From JAGQUL01 sp038212015 (GTDB lineage Bacteria > Actinomycetota > Thermoleophilia > Gaiellales > SKUG01): a DNA stretch of 64,000 nucleotides. The stretch is from the NCBI GenBank assembly GCA_038212015.1, contig JBBQUY010000001.1, positions 51,741 through 115,740 on the forward strand. The letters are read 5' to 3'. The notes under the pieces were generated by a model. That model was not told the origin of the DNA, searched no databases, and saw only the letters and a program-made list of their open reading frames with translations. The translations under genes were made by a program, and so were the position numbers. This document shows positions 8,384-17,393 of the stretch, one piece after another; within the stretch, counting starts at the first letter, position 1, and every line of letters begins with the position of its first letter.

Positions 8384-9741
8384 TGACGACTCGCACGGGA
8401 ACCACCACGGTGCTCGTCGGTGCCCAGTGGGGCGACGAAGGCAAGGGCAAGCTCGTCGACCTGATCGCCGAACGCGCCGAGCTGGTGGTTCGCTACCAGG
8501 GCGGCAACAACGCCGGTCACACGATCGTGCACGCGGGGGAGACCTTCGCGTTCCACCTCGTTCCGAGCGGCGTGCTGCACGAAGGCACGATCTGCGCGCT
8601 CGGCAACGGCGTCGTCGTCGATCCGCAGGTGCTGCGGCGCGAAGTGGAGGGCCTGCGCGAGCGCGGCATCGACATCGGTGACCGCCTGCGCATCTCACCG
8701 CACGCGCACCTGATCATGCCGTACCACGTCGCGCTCGATGAGGCCCGCGAGGTCGCCGCGATCGCGTCGGAGCGCACCGGCCGAGCCGGCGAGCCGGCGG
8801 GCGTGCAGGCCAAGGACTCCGCAGCGATCGGCACCACCCGCCGCGGCATCGGCCCGTGCTATGCCGACAAGACCGCGCGTCGCGGCGTGCGCGTCGAAGA
8901 CCTGTTCGACGCCGACCTGCTGCGCAGCCGCATCACGGCCGCGCTGTCGGAGACCAACGTGCTGCTCGGCCACTACGGCCACGAGGGCTTCTCCGTCGAC
9001 GCGGTCGTCGACCAGGCGCTCGCCCACACCGAGTTCTTCCGGACCTACATCGCCGACGTCGGGGCGCTCGCGGTGAAGGTCGCCGAGCGCGGCGGCGACG
9101 TGCTGCTCGAAGGCGCCCAGGGCACGCTGCTCGACATCGACCACGGCACGTATCCGTTCGTGACGTCGAGCTCGCCCGTTGCGGGTGGCGCCGCCACCGG
9201 CACGGGCATCGGTCCGACGCGCATCGATCGCGTGATCGGCGTGGCGAAGGCGTACTGCACCCGCGTCGGTGCAGGACCGTTCCCGACGGAGCTGTTCGAC
9301 GACACGGGCGACCAGCTCGTGGAGCGCGGCGGCGAGTTCGGCACCACCACCGGTCGACGGCGACGCTGCGGCTGGATCGACCTGGTCGCGCTGCGCCGCG
9401 CCGCGCAGGTCAACGGCCTCACGGAGCTCGCGATCACCAAGCTCGACGTGCTGAGCGGTTTCGAGCATGTCGGGGTCTGTGATGCCTACGACCTGGACGG
9501 CGACCACATCCGCGAGTTCCCGATGCTCGCCGGCGACCTATACCGCGCGACGGCCGTCGTCGAGCTGCTGCCCGGCTGGACCGAGGACGTCGCGTCGGTG
9601 CGCTCGTGGAGCGAGCTGCCCGACGCCGCCCGCGACCTGCTGCACCGCATCGAAGAATCCGTGGGCGTGCCCGTGACGTTCGTCGGCACCGGCCAGGACC
9701 GCGCGGCCGTCATCGAGCGCGCCACCGCCGGCGTCGCCTGA
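8383..9741 (+). CDS. purA: adenylosuccinate synthetase
   Basis: The 452-residue enzyme shows the P-loop GAQWGDEGKGK (13-23), RYQGGNNAGHTI, DSAAIGTTRRGIGPCYADK and ITKLDVLSGF, the hallmarks of PurA, which joins aspartate to IMP using GTP in the first step from IMP to AMP. The length is slightly above the usual ~430. Its ATG overlaps the dnaB stop (TGATG). PurB, the next enzyme of the branch, is encoded at 14350 rather than adjacent. It ends the long operon that starts at rpsF; about 170 bases with a hairpin follow. Confidence 0.97.
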   Translation: MTTRTGTTTVLVGAQWGDEGKGKLVDLIAERAELVVRYQGGNNAGHTIVHAGETFAFHLVPSGVLHEGTICALGNGVVVDPQVLRREVEGLRERGIDIGDRLRISPHAHLIMPYHVALDEAREVAAIASERTGRAGEPAGVQAKDSAAIGTTRRGIGPCYADKTARRGVRVEDLFDADLLRSRITAALSETNVLLGHYGHEGFSVDAVVDQALAHTEFFRTYIADVGALAVKVAERGGDVLLEGAQGTLLDIDHGTYPFVTSSSPVAGGAATGTGIGPTRIDRVIGVAKAYCTRVGAGPFPTELFDDTGDQLVERGGEFGTTTGRRRRCGWIDLVALRRAAQVNGLTELAITKLDVLSGFEHVGVCDAYDLDGDHIREFPMLAGDLYRATAVVELLPGWTEDVASVRSWSELPDAARDLLHRIEESVGVPVTFVGTGQDRAAVIERATAGVA

Positions 9742-9842
9742 GAAAGTGCTCCGACTGGTACAGGTTTCGATAGGTTCGGCGCGAAGTACGCGCATCTCGT
9801 TCGAATTCTGGGCCTGTTGCCGGACCCGGCCACCGACGATTC

Positions 9843-9869
9843 GTCACGAAAGTCCCGCATCTTTGTGAC
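9843..9869. repeat. inverted repeat between purA and purD
   Basis: GTCAC-g-AAAG pairs with CTTT-GTGAC around an eight-base centre, with one bulged G. It lies 3' of purA and about 30 bases before the purD promoter element, so it may be a terminator for the upstream operon or a binding site in front of purD. Confidence 0.45.
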
Positions 9870-9900
9870 GCAACTGCCGCACGGTCGGGGCAAAGCCTGA

Positions 9901-9906
9901 TAGATT
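9901..9906 (+). promoter_or_regulatory. -10 element for a leaderless purD transcript
   Basis: TAGATT lies seven bases before the purD ATG at 9914 and no ribosome binding site is present between them, so transcription probably starts at or next to the A of the start codon. No good -35 is visible. Confidence 0.5.
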
Positions 9907-9913
9907 TCGGCCC

Positions 9914-11215
9914 ATGAAGGTACTCGTGGTCGGCTCAGGTGCACGTGAACACGCGATTTGCTGGAAGCTGTCGCAGTCTCCGACATTGACCGAACTCCAT
10001 GCGGCCCCCGGTAATGCCGGCATCGCCGACCTCGGCACCAAGTGCCACGAGAAGGTCGCAGCGCGCGACATCGACGCGATCACGGCGCTCGCCGAGAAGC
10101 TCGGCGTCGACCTCGTGGTCGTCGGCCCCGAAGCCCCGCTCGTCGATGGCCTCTCCAATCGCCTCAAGAAGCACGGCATCCCGTGCTGCGGCCCGTCGGC
10201 CTCCGGTGCGCGCCTCGAAGGCAGCAAGGTGTACGCCAAGGAGCTCATGGACCGCGCGCAGGTCCCCACCGCTCGCTGGGAAGCGTTCAGCGACGTGCAG
10301 GCCGCACTCGCAGCGATCAACCGCTGGCGCGGACCGGTCGTCATCAAGGCCGACGGCATCGCCGGTGGCCGCGGCACGTTCGTGTGCATGACCAAGGTCC
10401 AGGCCGAGCGCGCGCTGCAGGCGCTGCTCGTCGACTCCGCATTCGGCGTCGCCGGTCGCCGCATCGTCGTGGAGGAGTTCCTGCAGGGCATCGAGGCGTC
10501 GATCACCGTCCTCACCGACGGCGAGCGCGTCGTACCGCTGCACGTCGTGCGCTCGGAAAAGCGCCGCGACGTCAACGACGCCGGCCCCAACACCGACGGC
10601 ATGGGCGCATGGCTGCCCGTCGAGGAGCTCTACGAGCAGCAGATCGAGGAAGCGATCGACGCCGGCATCAAGCCCGCGCTCGCCGACTACGCCAGCCGCG
10701 GCATGAACTACGTCGGCGTGCTCTACGCCGACGTGATGTTCACCAAGACCGGCCCCAAGGTGCTCGAGTACAACTGCCGCTTCGGCGACCTCGAGGTCCA
10801 GGCGATGGTCCGCACGATGGACGACGACCTGCTCGACCTGCTGCACCGTGCAGCCACCGGCAACCTCATCGACTGCGAAGTCCTCGAGCCGGTCGGCGCA
10901 GCTGCCGCCGTCGCGCTCGTCGACTCGACGTACCCCGCCAGGGAGACGTCCGACGTGGTCGCCCCGATCGGTGGACTCGCCGACGCAGCCGAGACGAGCG
11001 AGGACGTCGTCGTCTTCCTCGGCTCCGTCACCCGAACCGGCAAGGGCAAGACCAAGGGCGTCGGCGCCACCGGCGGCCGCGTGCTCACGGTCACCGCCAC
11101 CGGCGACACGGTCGAGGAAGCCGCCGCCAAGGCACAGGCCGCGGCCGAGCTGATCACCTTCGACGGCCGTCACCTGCGCGAGGACATCGCCGCGAACGCC
11201 GGCATCTTCGCCTGA
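9914..11215 (+). CDS. purD: phosphoribosylamine-glycine ligase
   Basis: The 433-residue ATP-grasp enzyme starts MKVLVVGSGAREHAICWKL, then shows VVGPEAPLVDGL, VVIKADGIAGGRG, TDGMGAWLPV and LEYNCRFGDLE (family LEFNARFGDPE), all PurD signatures. It ligates glycine to phosphoribosylamine in IMP synthesis. The length is normal. The start is the first codon of the conserved sequence and lacks a Shine-Dalgarno, in line with the leaderless promoter just upstream. A strong hairpin follows the gene at 11233-11255, so it is probably monocistronic. Two changes in LEYNCRFGDLE (C for A, L for P) are mild. Confidence 0.95.
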   Translation: MKVLVVGSGAREHAICWKLSQSPTLTELHAAPGNAGIADLGTKCHEKVAARDIDAITALAEKLGVDLVVVGPEAPLVDGLSNRLKKHGIPCCGPSASGARLEGSKVYAKELMDRAQVPTARWEAFSDVQAALAAINRWRGPVVIKADGIAGGRGTFVCMTKVQAERALQALLVDSAFGVAGRRIVVEEFLQGIEASITVLTDGERVVPLHVVRSEKRRDVNDAGPNTDGMGAWLPVEELYEQQIEEAIDAGIKPALADYASRGMNYVGVLYADVMFTKTGPKVLEYNCRFGDLEVQAMVRTMDDDLLDLLHRAATGNLIDCEVLEPVGAAAAVALVDSTYPARETSDVVAPIGGLADAAETSEDVVVFLGSVTRTGKGKTKGVGATGGRVLTVTATGDTVEEAAAKAQAAAELITFDGRHLREDIAANAGIFA

Positions 11216-11232
11216 TCGCCTGAGGAAGTACG

Positions 11233-11255
11233 GCGCAGCAATCAAGTTGCTGCGC
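11233..11255 (+). terminator. hairpin terminator after purD
   Basis: GCGCAGCAA and TTGCTGCGC form a perfect 9-bp stem with a five-base loop, 17 bases after the purD stop and before the GH26-like gene. No T run follows. Confidence 0.6.
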
Positions 11256-11277
11256 GGGTGACCGATGTCTCGGTGTC

Positions 11278-12342
11278 ATGCCGATCATGCGACACCTTCC
11301 GTTACTGGCCCTGCTGCCGCTGCTCCTGCTCGTGCTCGCGGTCGGCCCGACCCGTGCAGCGGCCGCGCCACCCGGCATGCCGCCCGCGGGCAAGGTCTTG
11401 CTCGGTGTCGGCGGACATGCGCTCGGCCCGCGCGAATTCGATCGTCTGACCGGCGGCAGCCACGACATCCACCTCGTCACGATCCCGTGGAACGAGCAGC
11501 GCACCTGGAACGAGGCGCTCGATCGCTCGCTCGGCGACGCCGCCCGCGACGGCTACCGTCTCATGCTGCACATCGGTCCGCAGCGCGTCGACAATGGGCG
11601 CGAAGGTCGCTCGCCCGGCGCCGTCTCACGCGGTGCGGTGGACTGGTACTTCCTCGACATGTCTCGGGTCATCAACGAGTCGGGCCAGTTCGTCTACGTG
11701 CGACCGCCGGCGGAGATGAACGGCCACTGGAGCCTATGGAGCGCGTTCAACGCGAACGGCTCCCGGCGCAACGCCGATCACTCCACCCGCAGCTATCGCC
11801 GCGCGTTCGTGCGCATCGCGCTCATCGCGCGTGGCGGATCCGTCGCCGCCATCAACATGCGGCTGCGAGCGCACGGCATGCCGGCGCTGCGCACGACCGA
11901 GACGCAGCTCCCGCGGTCGGGCCGCATTGCCACCGTCTTCAACCCGCAGGGGGAGGGCAAGCCCAACGTGCGCGGCAACCAGTCACAGGACTACTACCCG
12001 GGCCGCCCGTTCGTGGACTACGTCGCCAACGACGTGTACGCCCAGTCCGGCCGCGTGCACTGGACCGCCAACGAGGCGCTGTATCGCCGCTACGCTCCGC
12101 ACCATCCGTTCATGATGGCGGAGTTCGCGCCCTGGGGGTACGACGATCCGGCGTTCGTGCGACGCATGTTCGGCTGGGTTGCGACCCATCCCCGCACCGT
12201 CGCGCTCGTCTACTTCAACGGCACGAGCGGGAAGACGTTCCGCCTGTCGGTGAAGCCGCGCAGCCTGGCGGCGTACCGCTCGCTCGTGCGGCAGGCGCGA
12301 TTCCGCTGCCTCGGTCTCGACGCGTTCAGCACGACGTGCTGA
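11278..12342 (+). CDS. secreted GH26-like glycoside hydrolase
   Basis: A signal peptide (MRHLPLLALLPLLLLVLAVGPTRAAAA) precedes a catalytic domain of about 320 residues. VYVRPPAEMNGHW places a putative acid/base Glu at 146, and MMAEFAPWG places a second Glu at 282; YYPGRPFVDYVANDVYAQ matches the region before it in GH26 beta-mannanase-like TIM barrels. It therefore probably hydrolyses beta-mannan or a related glucan outside the cell. Two ATGs (11278 and 11287) are possible starts; both precede the signal peptide. There is no cell-wall anchor. The purine neighbours look unrelated. Confidence 0.7.
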   Translation: MPIMRHLPLLALLPLLLLVLAVGPTRAAAAPPGMPPAGKVLLGVGGHALGPREFDRLTGGSHDIHLVTIPWNEQRTWNEALDRSLGDAARDGYRLMLHIGPQRVDNGREGRSPGAVSRGAVDWYFLDMSRVINESGQFVYVRPPAEMNGHWSLWSAFNANGSRRNADHSTRSYRRAFVRIALIARGGSVAAINMRLRAHGMPALRTTETQLPRSGRIATVFNPQGEGKPNVRGNQSQDYYPGRPFVDYVANDVYAQSGRVHWTANEALYRRYAPHHPFMMAEFAPWGYDDPAFVRRMFGWVATHPRTVALVYFNGTSGKTFRLSVKPRSLAAYRSLVRQARFRCLGLDAFSTTC

Positions 12343-12408
12343 ATCATTCGACGCTCGGCACCGCGGCGGGCTGGTACGGATTCGCGCTTGCCGGGAACAT
12401 CGTGCTGC

Positions 12409-12951
12409 ATGGGTGATGACCAACGTTTCGAGCGAGGCCACGCGGAGGGGAGCGATCCCGTCACGGATGGTGTCGGGACCGGTGCCACCACGAAGTCCCA
12501 GGTCGAAGCCGTATTCGAGCAGTTCGGCGAGGCGCATCCACCAGTCGCGATCATCGTCGCGTCGCGCGAGGAATGGATGGCTGCCGAGAACGCCGCCGGC
12601 GAACTCACGTCGCGAGGCATCGATCACCGCATCCACGAGCTGTCACCCACCAAGAGCCCTGAAGCACTCGACAAGTTCCTGGCGACGGCCGGCCTGCGCG
12701 GGATTCGCGTGATCATCGCCACTGCCGGCCAGGTGGCGTGGCTGCCGTCGATGGTCGCCACGCGCACGGACCTGCCGGTGATCGGCGTGCCGATGGCCTC
12801 CAACGCCATCGGTGGTCTCGACACGCTGCTGGCGACGGCCCAGGCACCGCCGGGGATGCCCGTCGCGTGCATGGGCATCGGCAACGTTCGCAACGCGGCG
12901 ATCTATGCCGCGCGCATCCTGAGCGCGGCGCCGATGCCGCCGCAGGGCTGA
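12409..12951 (+). CDS. PurE-like protein lacking the catalytic histidines
   Basis: The ~180-residue product aligns along its length to N5-CAIR mutase PurE: VAIIVASREEW for VAIVMGSKSDW, GIRVIIATAGQVAWLPSMVA for YQVIIAGAGGAAHLPGMIA, LPVIGVPMASNAIGGLDTLL for VPVLGVPVQSAALSGVDSLY, and MGIGNVRNAAIYAARIL at the end. The SAHRTP loop, which carries catalytic His45 in E. coli PurE, reads SPTKSP here, and the His of AAHLPG is Trp. A ~40-residue extra N-terminus precedes the domain. No purK lies next to it. By sequence it cannot do the known mutase reaction; a different substrate or a structural role is likely. The ATG at 12409 is preferred over 12388; neither has a clear ribosome binding site. Confidence 0.7.
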   Translation: MGDDQRFERGHAEGSDPVTDGVGTGATTKSQVEAVFEQFGEAHPPVAIIVASREEWMAAENAAGELTSRGIDHRIHELSPTKSPEALDKFLATAGLRGIRVIIATAGQVAWLPSMVATRTDLPVIGVPMASNAIGGLDTLLATAQAPPGMPVACMGIGNVRNAAIYAARILSAAPMPPQG

Positions 12952-12959
12952 CCGACCAG

Positions 12960-14252
12960 TCAGTCGTCCTTGGCGAGCGGCAGCAGCAGCCGGAACGCGT
13001 GCGCGCCCCAGCCCACGTCATCGACGTAGTCGAGCGAGCCGCCCTGCGCGAGCGTGTAGGCGCGAGCGGTCGCGAGTCCCAGACCCGCTGCGCCGTGGTG
13101 TGCGCCGAACGTCGTGAACGGCTCGAAGGCATGTTGTTCGGTGCCGGGCACGAGACCGCTACCCTCGTCCTGCACGTCGATGCAGAGCACCGGACCGAGC
13201 CGCGTGACCGAAATCTCCACATTGCCACGACCGTGCACGAACGCATTGGAGACGAGGTTGGCGATGATCTCTCGACAGCGTGCCTGGTCGACGAGCAGCA
13301 ACGCATCCTCTGCGTCGTCGTCCACGTACGTGACGTGCGCTGACCTGCGTGGCGGGGCGGGGACCGACCTGGCCGCTGGGCCGATCACTCGGCGCGCAGC
13401 GATCGGCGCGATCTCGAGCTGGAGCTCGCCGGTCTCGGCGCGATCGACGACCAGCAGCTGCGCGACGAGCTGCTCGAGTCGCTCGCCGCCGCGTCGCGCT
13501 TCGAGCAGCAGCTCGCGGGTGCGTTCGGAGTCCAGGTCGAGGTCTTCGGAGAGCACGGTGTCGAGAAAGCCGTTGATCGCCGTGAGCGGCGTGCGCAGCT
13601 CATGTGACACGTCCGCGACGAGCCGCCGACGCAGCTGCACGACCTCACGCATCGCGGTCACCGATCGCCGTGCGGTGCGGCCGACGTCCGTGAGCGCCCG
13701 GTCCCGGTCGAGCGAGATCGCCACCGCCAGCACGGATGACGCGCAGATGATCCAGACGACGTCCGGCAGCGCCTGCTGCGAGGCCCAGCGCTCATGCAGG
13801 AACCACGTCGCGAGGACCGTGGTGGCGGCCACCGCGCCGATCGCAGCAGCGACTCTCGGACCGAGCAGCCACGCGGCGATGAGCACCACTGCTGCGAGCG
13901 CGGACATGCCCTCGCCGGTTGATGACTGTCTCGACAGCGCCCATGCGACCACGAGCGGGACGTCGGCGAGCGTGAGCACGAAGGCGACGGAGCGTGCCTC
14001 CAGGCCGAACGACACGGCGGCCGCAGCGAGCCACGACGCCCCGGTAAGCAGCGCGACGGTGATGACCACACCCGTTCGAGCCTCATCGGGGAAGACTGCG
14101 GTCAGCGCGACGGTGGCCGCCAGGAACGTGGTCATCACTGCGGGGCGCCAGCGCGCGAGGTACACATGTGCGGAAGCAGCCCGCGCCGCCGCGGCGAGCT
14201 CGCGCGGTTCGAGGACGGCCTCCGTAGTTGCTAGTTTTGCTAGTCCAGACAC
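12960..14252 (-). CDS. membrane sensor histidine kinase, orphan
   Basis: About 430 residues: five to six membrane segments in the first 180, then HisKA with VSHELRTPLTAINGF (phosphorylated His217) and a HATPase domain with EIIANLVSNAFVHG (N-box), DVQDEGSGL (G1) and GAAGLGLATARAYT (G2). It should autophosphorylate in response to a membrane or envelope signal. No response regulator is adjacent. The GTG at 14252 is chosen because TAACAT lies eight bases before it and no ribosome binding site exists; the frame stays open to 14351, across the purB promoter, so a longer start is unlikely. It converges with the PurE-like gene. Confidence 0.88.
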   Translation of the reverse strand: MSGLAKLATTEAVLEPRELAAAARAASAHVYLARWRPAVMTTFLAATVALTAVFPDEARTGVVITVALLTGASWLAAAAVSFGLEARSVAFVLTLADVPLVVAWALSRQSSTGEGMSALAAVVLIAAWLLGPRVAAAIGAVAATTVLATWFLHERWASQQALPDVVWIICASSVLAVAISLDRDRALTDVGRTARRSVTAMREVVQLRRRLVADVSHELRTPLTAINGFLDTVLSEDLDLDSERTRELLLEARRGGERLEQLVAQLLVVDRAETGELQLEIAPIAARRVIGPAARSVPAPPRRSAHVTYVDDDAEDALLLVDQARCREIIANLVSNAFVHGRGNVEISVTRLGPVLCIDVQDEGSGLVPGTEQHAFEPFTTFGAHHGAAGLGLATARAYTLAQGGSLDYVDDVGWGAHAFRLLLPLAKDD

Positions 14253-14336
14253 GATCGCGTATGTTACACGTATCGTAGGTTGAATTGTCACGTTATCGGA
14301 GTTCGCTGACGGGACTGCGCGGAGGGACCACTCGGA

Positions 14337-14342
14337 TAGGGT
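14337..14342 (+). promoter_or_regulatory. -10 element for leaderless purB
   Basis: TAGGGT lies seven bases before the ATG at 14350 with no ribosome binding site between. It lies about 70 bases from the divergent -10 of the histidine kinase (ATGTTA on this strand, 14261-14266). Confidence 0.45.
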
Positions 14343-14349
14343 CATCCGC

Positions 14350-15660
14350 ATGATCGAGCGCTACAGCCGCCCAGAGATGGCGTCCATGTTCACCGACCAG
14401 GCGCGAATGGACGGGTGGCTGCGGGTCGAGCAGGCCGCGCTGCGCGCCATGGCACACGAGGGGATCGCCCCGCAGTCGGCGGCAGATGCGCTCGACGAGG
14501 TCGAATCGGTGGACGTGGATCGCGTCAAGGCGCGTGAGGCCGAGATCCACCACGACCTGGCGGCGTTCGTCGACATCATCGGGCAGGACGCCCCTGATGC
14601 GGCCGGCTGGGCACACTTCGGGCTCACGTCCAGCGACGTGGTCGACACCGCGTTCGGTGCACAGCTCGCGCGAGCGGGCGAACTCATCGTCGACGGCATC
14701 GAGGGCCTTGCGGATGTCGTGCTGCGCCGCGCGAACGAGCATCGCGACACCGTCATGCTCGGTCGCACGCACGGCATGCCCGCGGAAGTGACGACCTTCG
14801 GCGCCAAGGTCGCCGGATGGTGGCACCAGCTGCAGCGCGACCACGTGCGCGTGTCGGCCGCGGTCGCCGACATGCGAGTCGGCAAGCTGAGCGGCGCGGT
14901 CGGCACGTATTCGGGCGTTGGCCCGCAGGTCGAACGACGCGTGCTGGATGCGCTCGGCCTGCGCCGCGATCCGAGCGCGACGCAGGTCGTGCAGCGCGAT
15001 CGACATGCGGCGCTGCTGGGCGCGCTCGCCGTGCACGCCGCCACGCTCGAGCGGATCGCGCTCGAGGTTCGGCACCTGCAGCGCGCCGAGGTCGCGGAAG
15101 CGAGCGAGCCGTTCGGGCGGACGCAGAAGGGCTCGAGCGCGATGCCGCACAAGCGCAACCCGGTCGTGTCGGAGCAGATCTGCGGGCTCGCGCGGGTCGT
15201 GCGCGCGAACGCCGGTGCCGCATTGGAGAACGTCGCTCTCTGGCACGAGCGGGACATCTCGCATTCTTCCGTCGAGCGCGTGATCGTGCCCGACACCTTC
15301 ACGCTCGTGGACTACCTGATCGCCAAGGTCACGTGGCTCGTCGATGGGATGGTGGTCAATCCCGATCGCATGCGCGTGAACGTCGCGTCCCAGCGCGGGC
15401 TCGTGTCGTCGCAGCGTGTGCTGCTCGCGCTCGTGCAGTCCGGCGGCCTCGCGCGCGACGATGCCTACCGCGAAGTGCAGGCAGCCACCGCCGACGTGCA
15501 CGCCGACCCGGCTCGCGACCTCGCTGCGGCGCTGCTCGATCGCCCCGTCGTCGTCGAGGCGCTCGGTGCCGACCGCGTGCGCGACCTCACCGACCCCGGC
15601 TGGGTGCCGGAGGGCATCGCCGACCTGTTCCGTGAGCTCGAAGCGGCGGCCTCCGCCTGA
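14350..15660 (+). CDS. purB: adenylosuccinate lyase
   Basis: The 436-residue enzyme of the fumarase/aspartase superfamily has FGLTSSDVVDTAFG, LGRTHGMPAEVTTFG (His141), and the flexible signature loop GSSAMPHKRNP (261-271) with the catalytic Ser263. It removes fumarate from SAICAR and from adenylosuccinate, thus acting both in IMP synthesis and in the AMP branch opened by PurA. The length fits the family. It starts leaderless and is followed 88 bases later by the PurH-like gene on the same strand, which has its own strong ribosome binding site. Confidence 0.95.
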   Translation: MIERYSRPEMASMFTDQARMDGWLRVEQAALRAMAHEGIAPQSAADALDEVESVDVDRVKAREAEIHHDLAAFVDIIGQDAPDAAGWAHFGLTSSDVVDTAFGAQLARAGELIVDGIEGLADVVLRRANEHRDTVMLGRTHGMPAEVTTFGAKVAGWWHQLQRDHVRVSAAVADMRVGKLSGAVGTYSGVGPQVERRVLDALGLRRDPSATQVVQRDRHAALLGALAVHAATLERIALEVRHLQRAEVAEASEPFGRTQKGSSAMPHKRNPVVSEQICGLARVVRANAGAALENVALWHERDISHSSVERVIVPDTFTLVDYLIAKVTWLVDGMVVNPDRMRVNVASQRGLVSSQRVLLALVQSGGLARDDAYREVQAATADVHADPARDLAAALLDRPVVVEALGADRVRDLTDPGWVPEGIADLFRELEAAASA

Positions 15661-15748
15661 TTGAAGGGCGCGCGGGGTGGGAAGGCCTCCGGCAGTACGC
15701 GTACGCGCGATGGTCGCGCGTGCCGACTCACGCTGGAGGAGAGGCCCC

Positions 15749-17266
15749 ATGAAGGTTCGACGCGCGCTCGTGTCGGTGCATGACACCGACGGACTCGTGG
15801 AGTTCGTCCGCGAGCTGCAGGCGATGGACGTCGAGGTCGTCGCGGCCGACAACACCGTGGAGCACCTGCGAGAAGCGGGGCTCGAGGTCCAGGGTGTCGA
15901 GCAGCTGATCGGCGCGAAGGCGCTCGTCGGCTCAGGCACGGCGCACACGATGCATCCGCAGCTGTCGGCGGCGCTCCAGTGGCGCGGCGCGGAAGGCGAT
16001 GAATCCGGCTTCGACCTGGTCGTCGTCAACCTCGCGCCGTTCGAGCGAACGAGCATGCGCCGCGACCTGCGCGAAGAGGACGTGCTCGAGGCGATCGACA
16101 TCGAGGGGCCTGCGATCCTGCGCGCCGCCGCCCGCAACTTCGAACGTGTCATCGTCGTCGCCGATCCCGAGGTCTATCCGCTCGTCGTGGAAGAGCTCAA
16201 CGCCACCGACGGTGATCCCGGCTACGAGGCGCGCCGCCTGCTCGCAAGCCGCGCGTTCGACGCGACCGCGCACTACGAGCTGGCCGTCGCCAACTGGTTC
16301 TCGGACGCCGAGGACTTCCCGACCTACCTGCTGCGCGACTACGTGAAGATGGCCGACCTGCAGTACGGCGAGAACCCGCACCAGCGCGCGGCCTACTACG
16401 TCGAGGTCGGCGCGCGCCGACACCTGCTGAGCATGGTCGAGCAGCTCGGCGGCGACGACCTGTCGTTCAACAACCTCGCCGACCTCAACGTCGCGCGTCA
16501 GGTGGCGTCGGACTTCAGCATCCCGAGCTGCGTCATCGTCAAGCACGGCTCGCCGGTCGGCGTGGCCGCGGCGCGCGGCGGCTCCGATGCGTTCGACCTG
16601 GCATTCAAGGCCGACGAAGCTTCGTCCTACGGTGGCGTCGTCGCGCTCAACCGCACGGTCGATTCCGACGCCGCGCTGACGATTTCGTCGCACAAGTTCG
16701 ACGTGCTGTTCGCGCCCGGCTACGACGACGATGCCCGTGCGATCCTCGCCGAGCGCGCGCCGGACCTGCGCGTGCTCGTCGACCAGGAGCGCCGTACCAA
16801 GAGCCCGGGCGAGAAGGACATGCGCCGCGTCATCGGCGGCCTGCTCGTGCAGGATCACGACCTCGAGCTCGAAGAGCGCGAGTTCATGGATGTGATGACC
16901 AACGCGCACCCGAGCGAGCAGCAGTGGGGCGACCTGGTGTTCGCCTACCGCGTGTCGCGCTGGGTCAAGTCCAACGCGCTCGTGCTCGCGCACGACCTCG
17001 TCACCGTCGGCATCGCCGGCACGCACTCGTCGCGCCACGACGGGCTCGAGCAGGCGCTCGTGAAGGCGGGCGACCGCGCCAAGGGCGCGATGCTCGCCAG
17101 CGACGCGTTCCTGGGCTACGACGATGCGGTGGAGCTCGCGATCAATGCGGGCATCGCCGGCATCATCCAGCCGGGCGGATCCGACCGCGACGACGACATC
17201 ATCAAGCTCTGCGACGACGCCGGCATCCCGATGGTGTTCACCCACCGCCGCCACTTCCGCCACTAG
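15749..17266 (+). CDS. purH: PurH-like AICAR transformylase with altered IMP cyclohydrolase site
   Basis: The 505-residue product spans both PurH domains and ends in the typical IPMVFTHRRHFRH. In the C-terminal transformylase domain the key KH (IVKHGSPVGVA), YGENPHQ, KSNAL and ASDAF are kept. In the N-terminal cyclohydrolase domain residues used by human ATIC are changed: RVKTLHP (Lys66) reads TAHTMHP, NLYPF (Tyr104) reads NLAPF, and RAAAKNH (Lys137) reads RAAARNF; only IDI-G with its Asp remains. It may therefore make FAICAR but not close the ring, or use other residues. GGAGGAGA sits eight bases before the ATG. It follows purB. Confidence 0.88.
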   Translation: MKVRRALVSVHDTDGLVEFVRELQAMDVEVVAADNTVEHLREAGLEVQGVEQLIGAKALVGSGTAHTMHPQLSAALQWRGAEGDESGFDLVVVNLAPFERTSMRRDLREEDVLEAIDIEGPAILRAAARNFERVIVVADPEVYPLVVEELNATDGDPGYEARRLLASRAFDATAHYELAVANWFSDAEDFPTYLLRDYVKMADLQYGENPHQRAAYYVEVGARRHLLSMVEQLGGDDLSFNNLADLNVARQVASDFSIPSCVIVKHGSPVGVAAARGGSDAFDLAFKADEASSYGGVVALNRTVDSDAALTISSHKFDVLFAPGYDDDARAILAERAPDLRVLVDQERRTKSPGEKDMRRVIGGLLVQDHDLELEEREFMDVMTNAHPSEQQWGDLVFAYRVSRWVKSNALVLAHDLVTVGIAGTHSSRHDGLEQALVKAGDRAKGAMLASDAFLGYDDAVELAINAGIAGIIQPGGSDRDDDIIKLCDDAGIPMVFTHRRHFRH

Positions 17267-17393
17267 GTCGCCGACGATCCTCACGGCGGTGGCTATCATG
17301 TTCGGCAGGTAGTCACGCCGGCTCCGGCGCGCCATACGCGCGCCCGCGAGCTGCCTTCGAACGTGGCGAGTGCACCACCTTCGGAGGTAGACC

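Noticed and set aside
17267..17393. possible riboswitch before the SemiSWEET/beta-synthase genes
   Set aside because: I could not find the conserved core of SAM, SAH or other sulphur-related riboswitches; only ordinary leader sequence and a ribosome binding site are seen.
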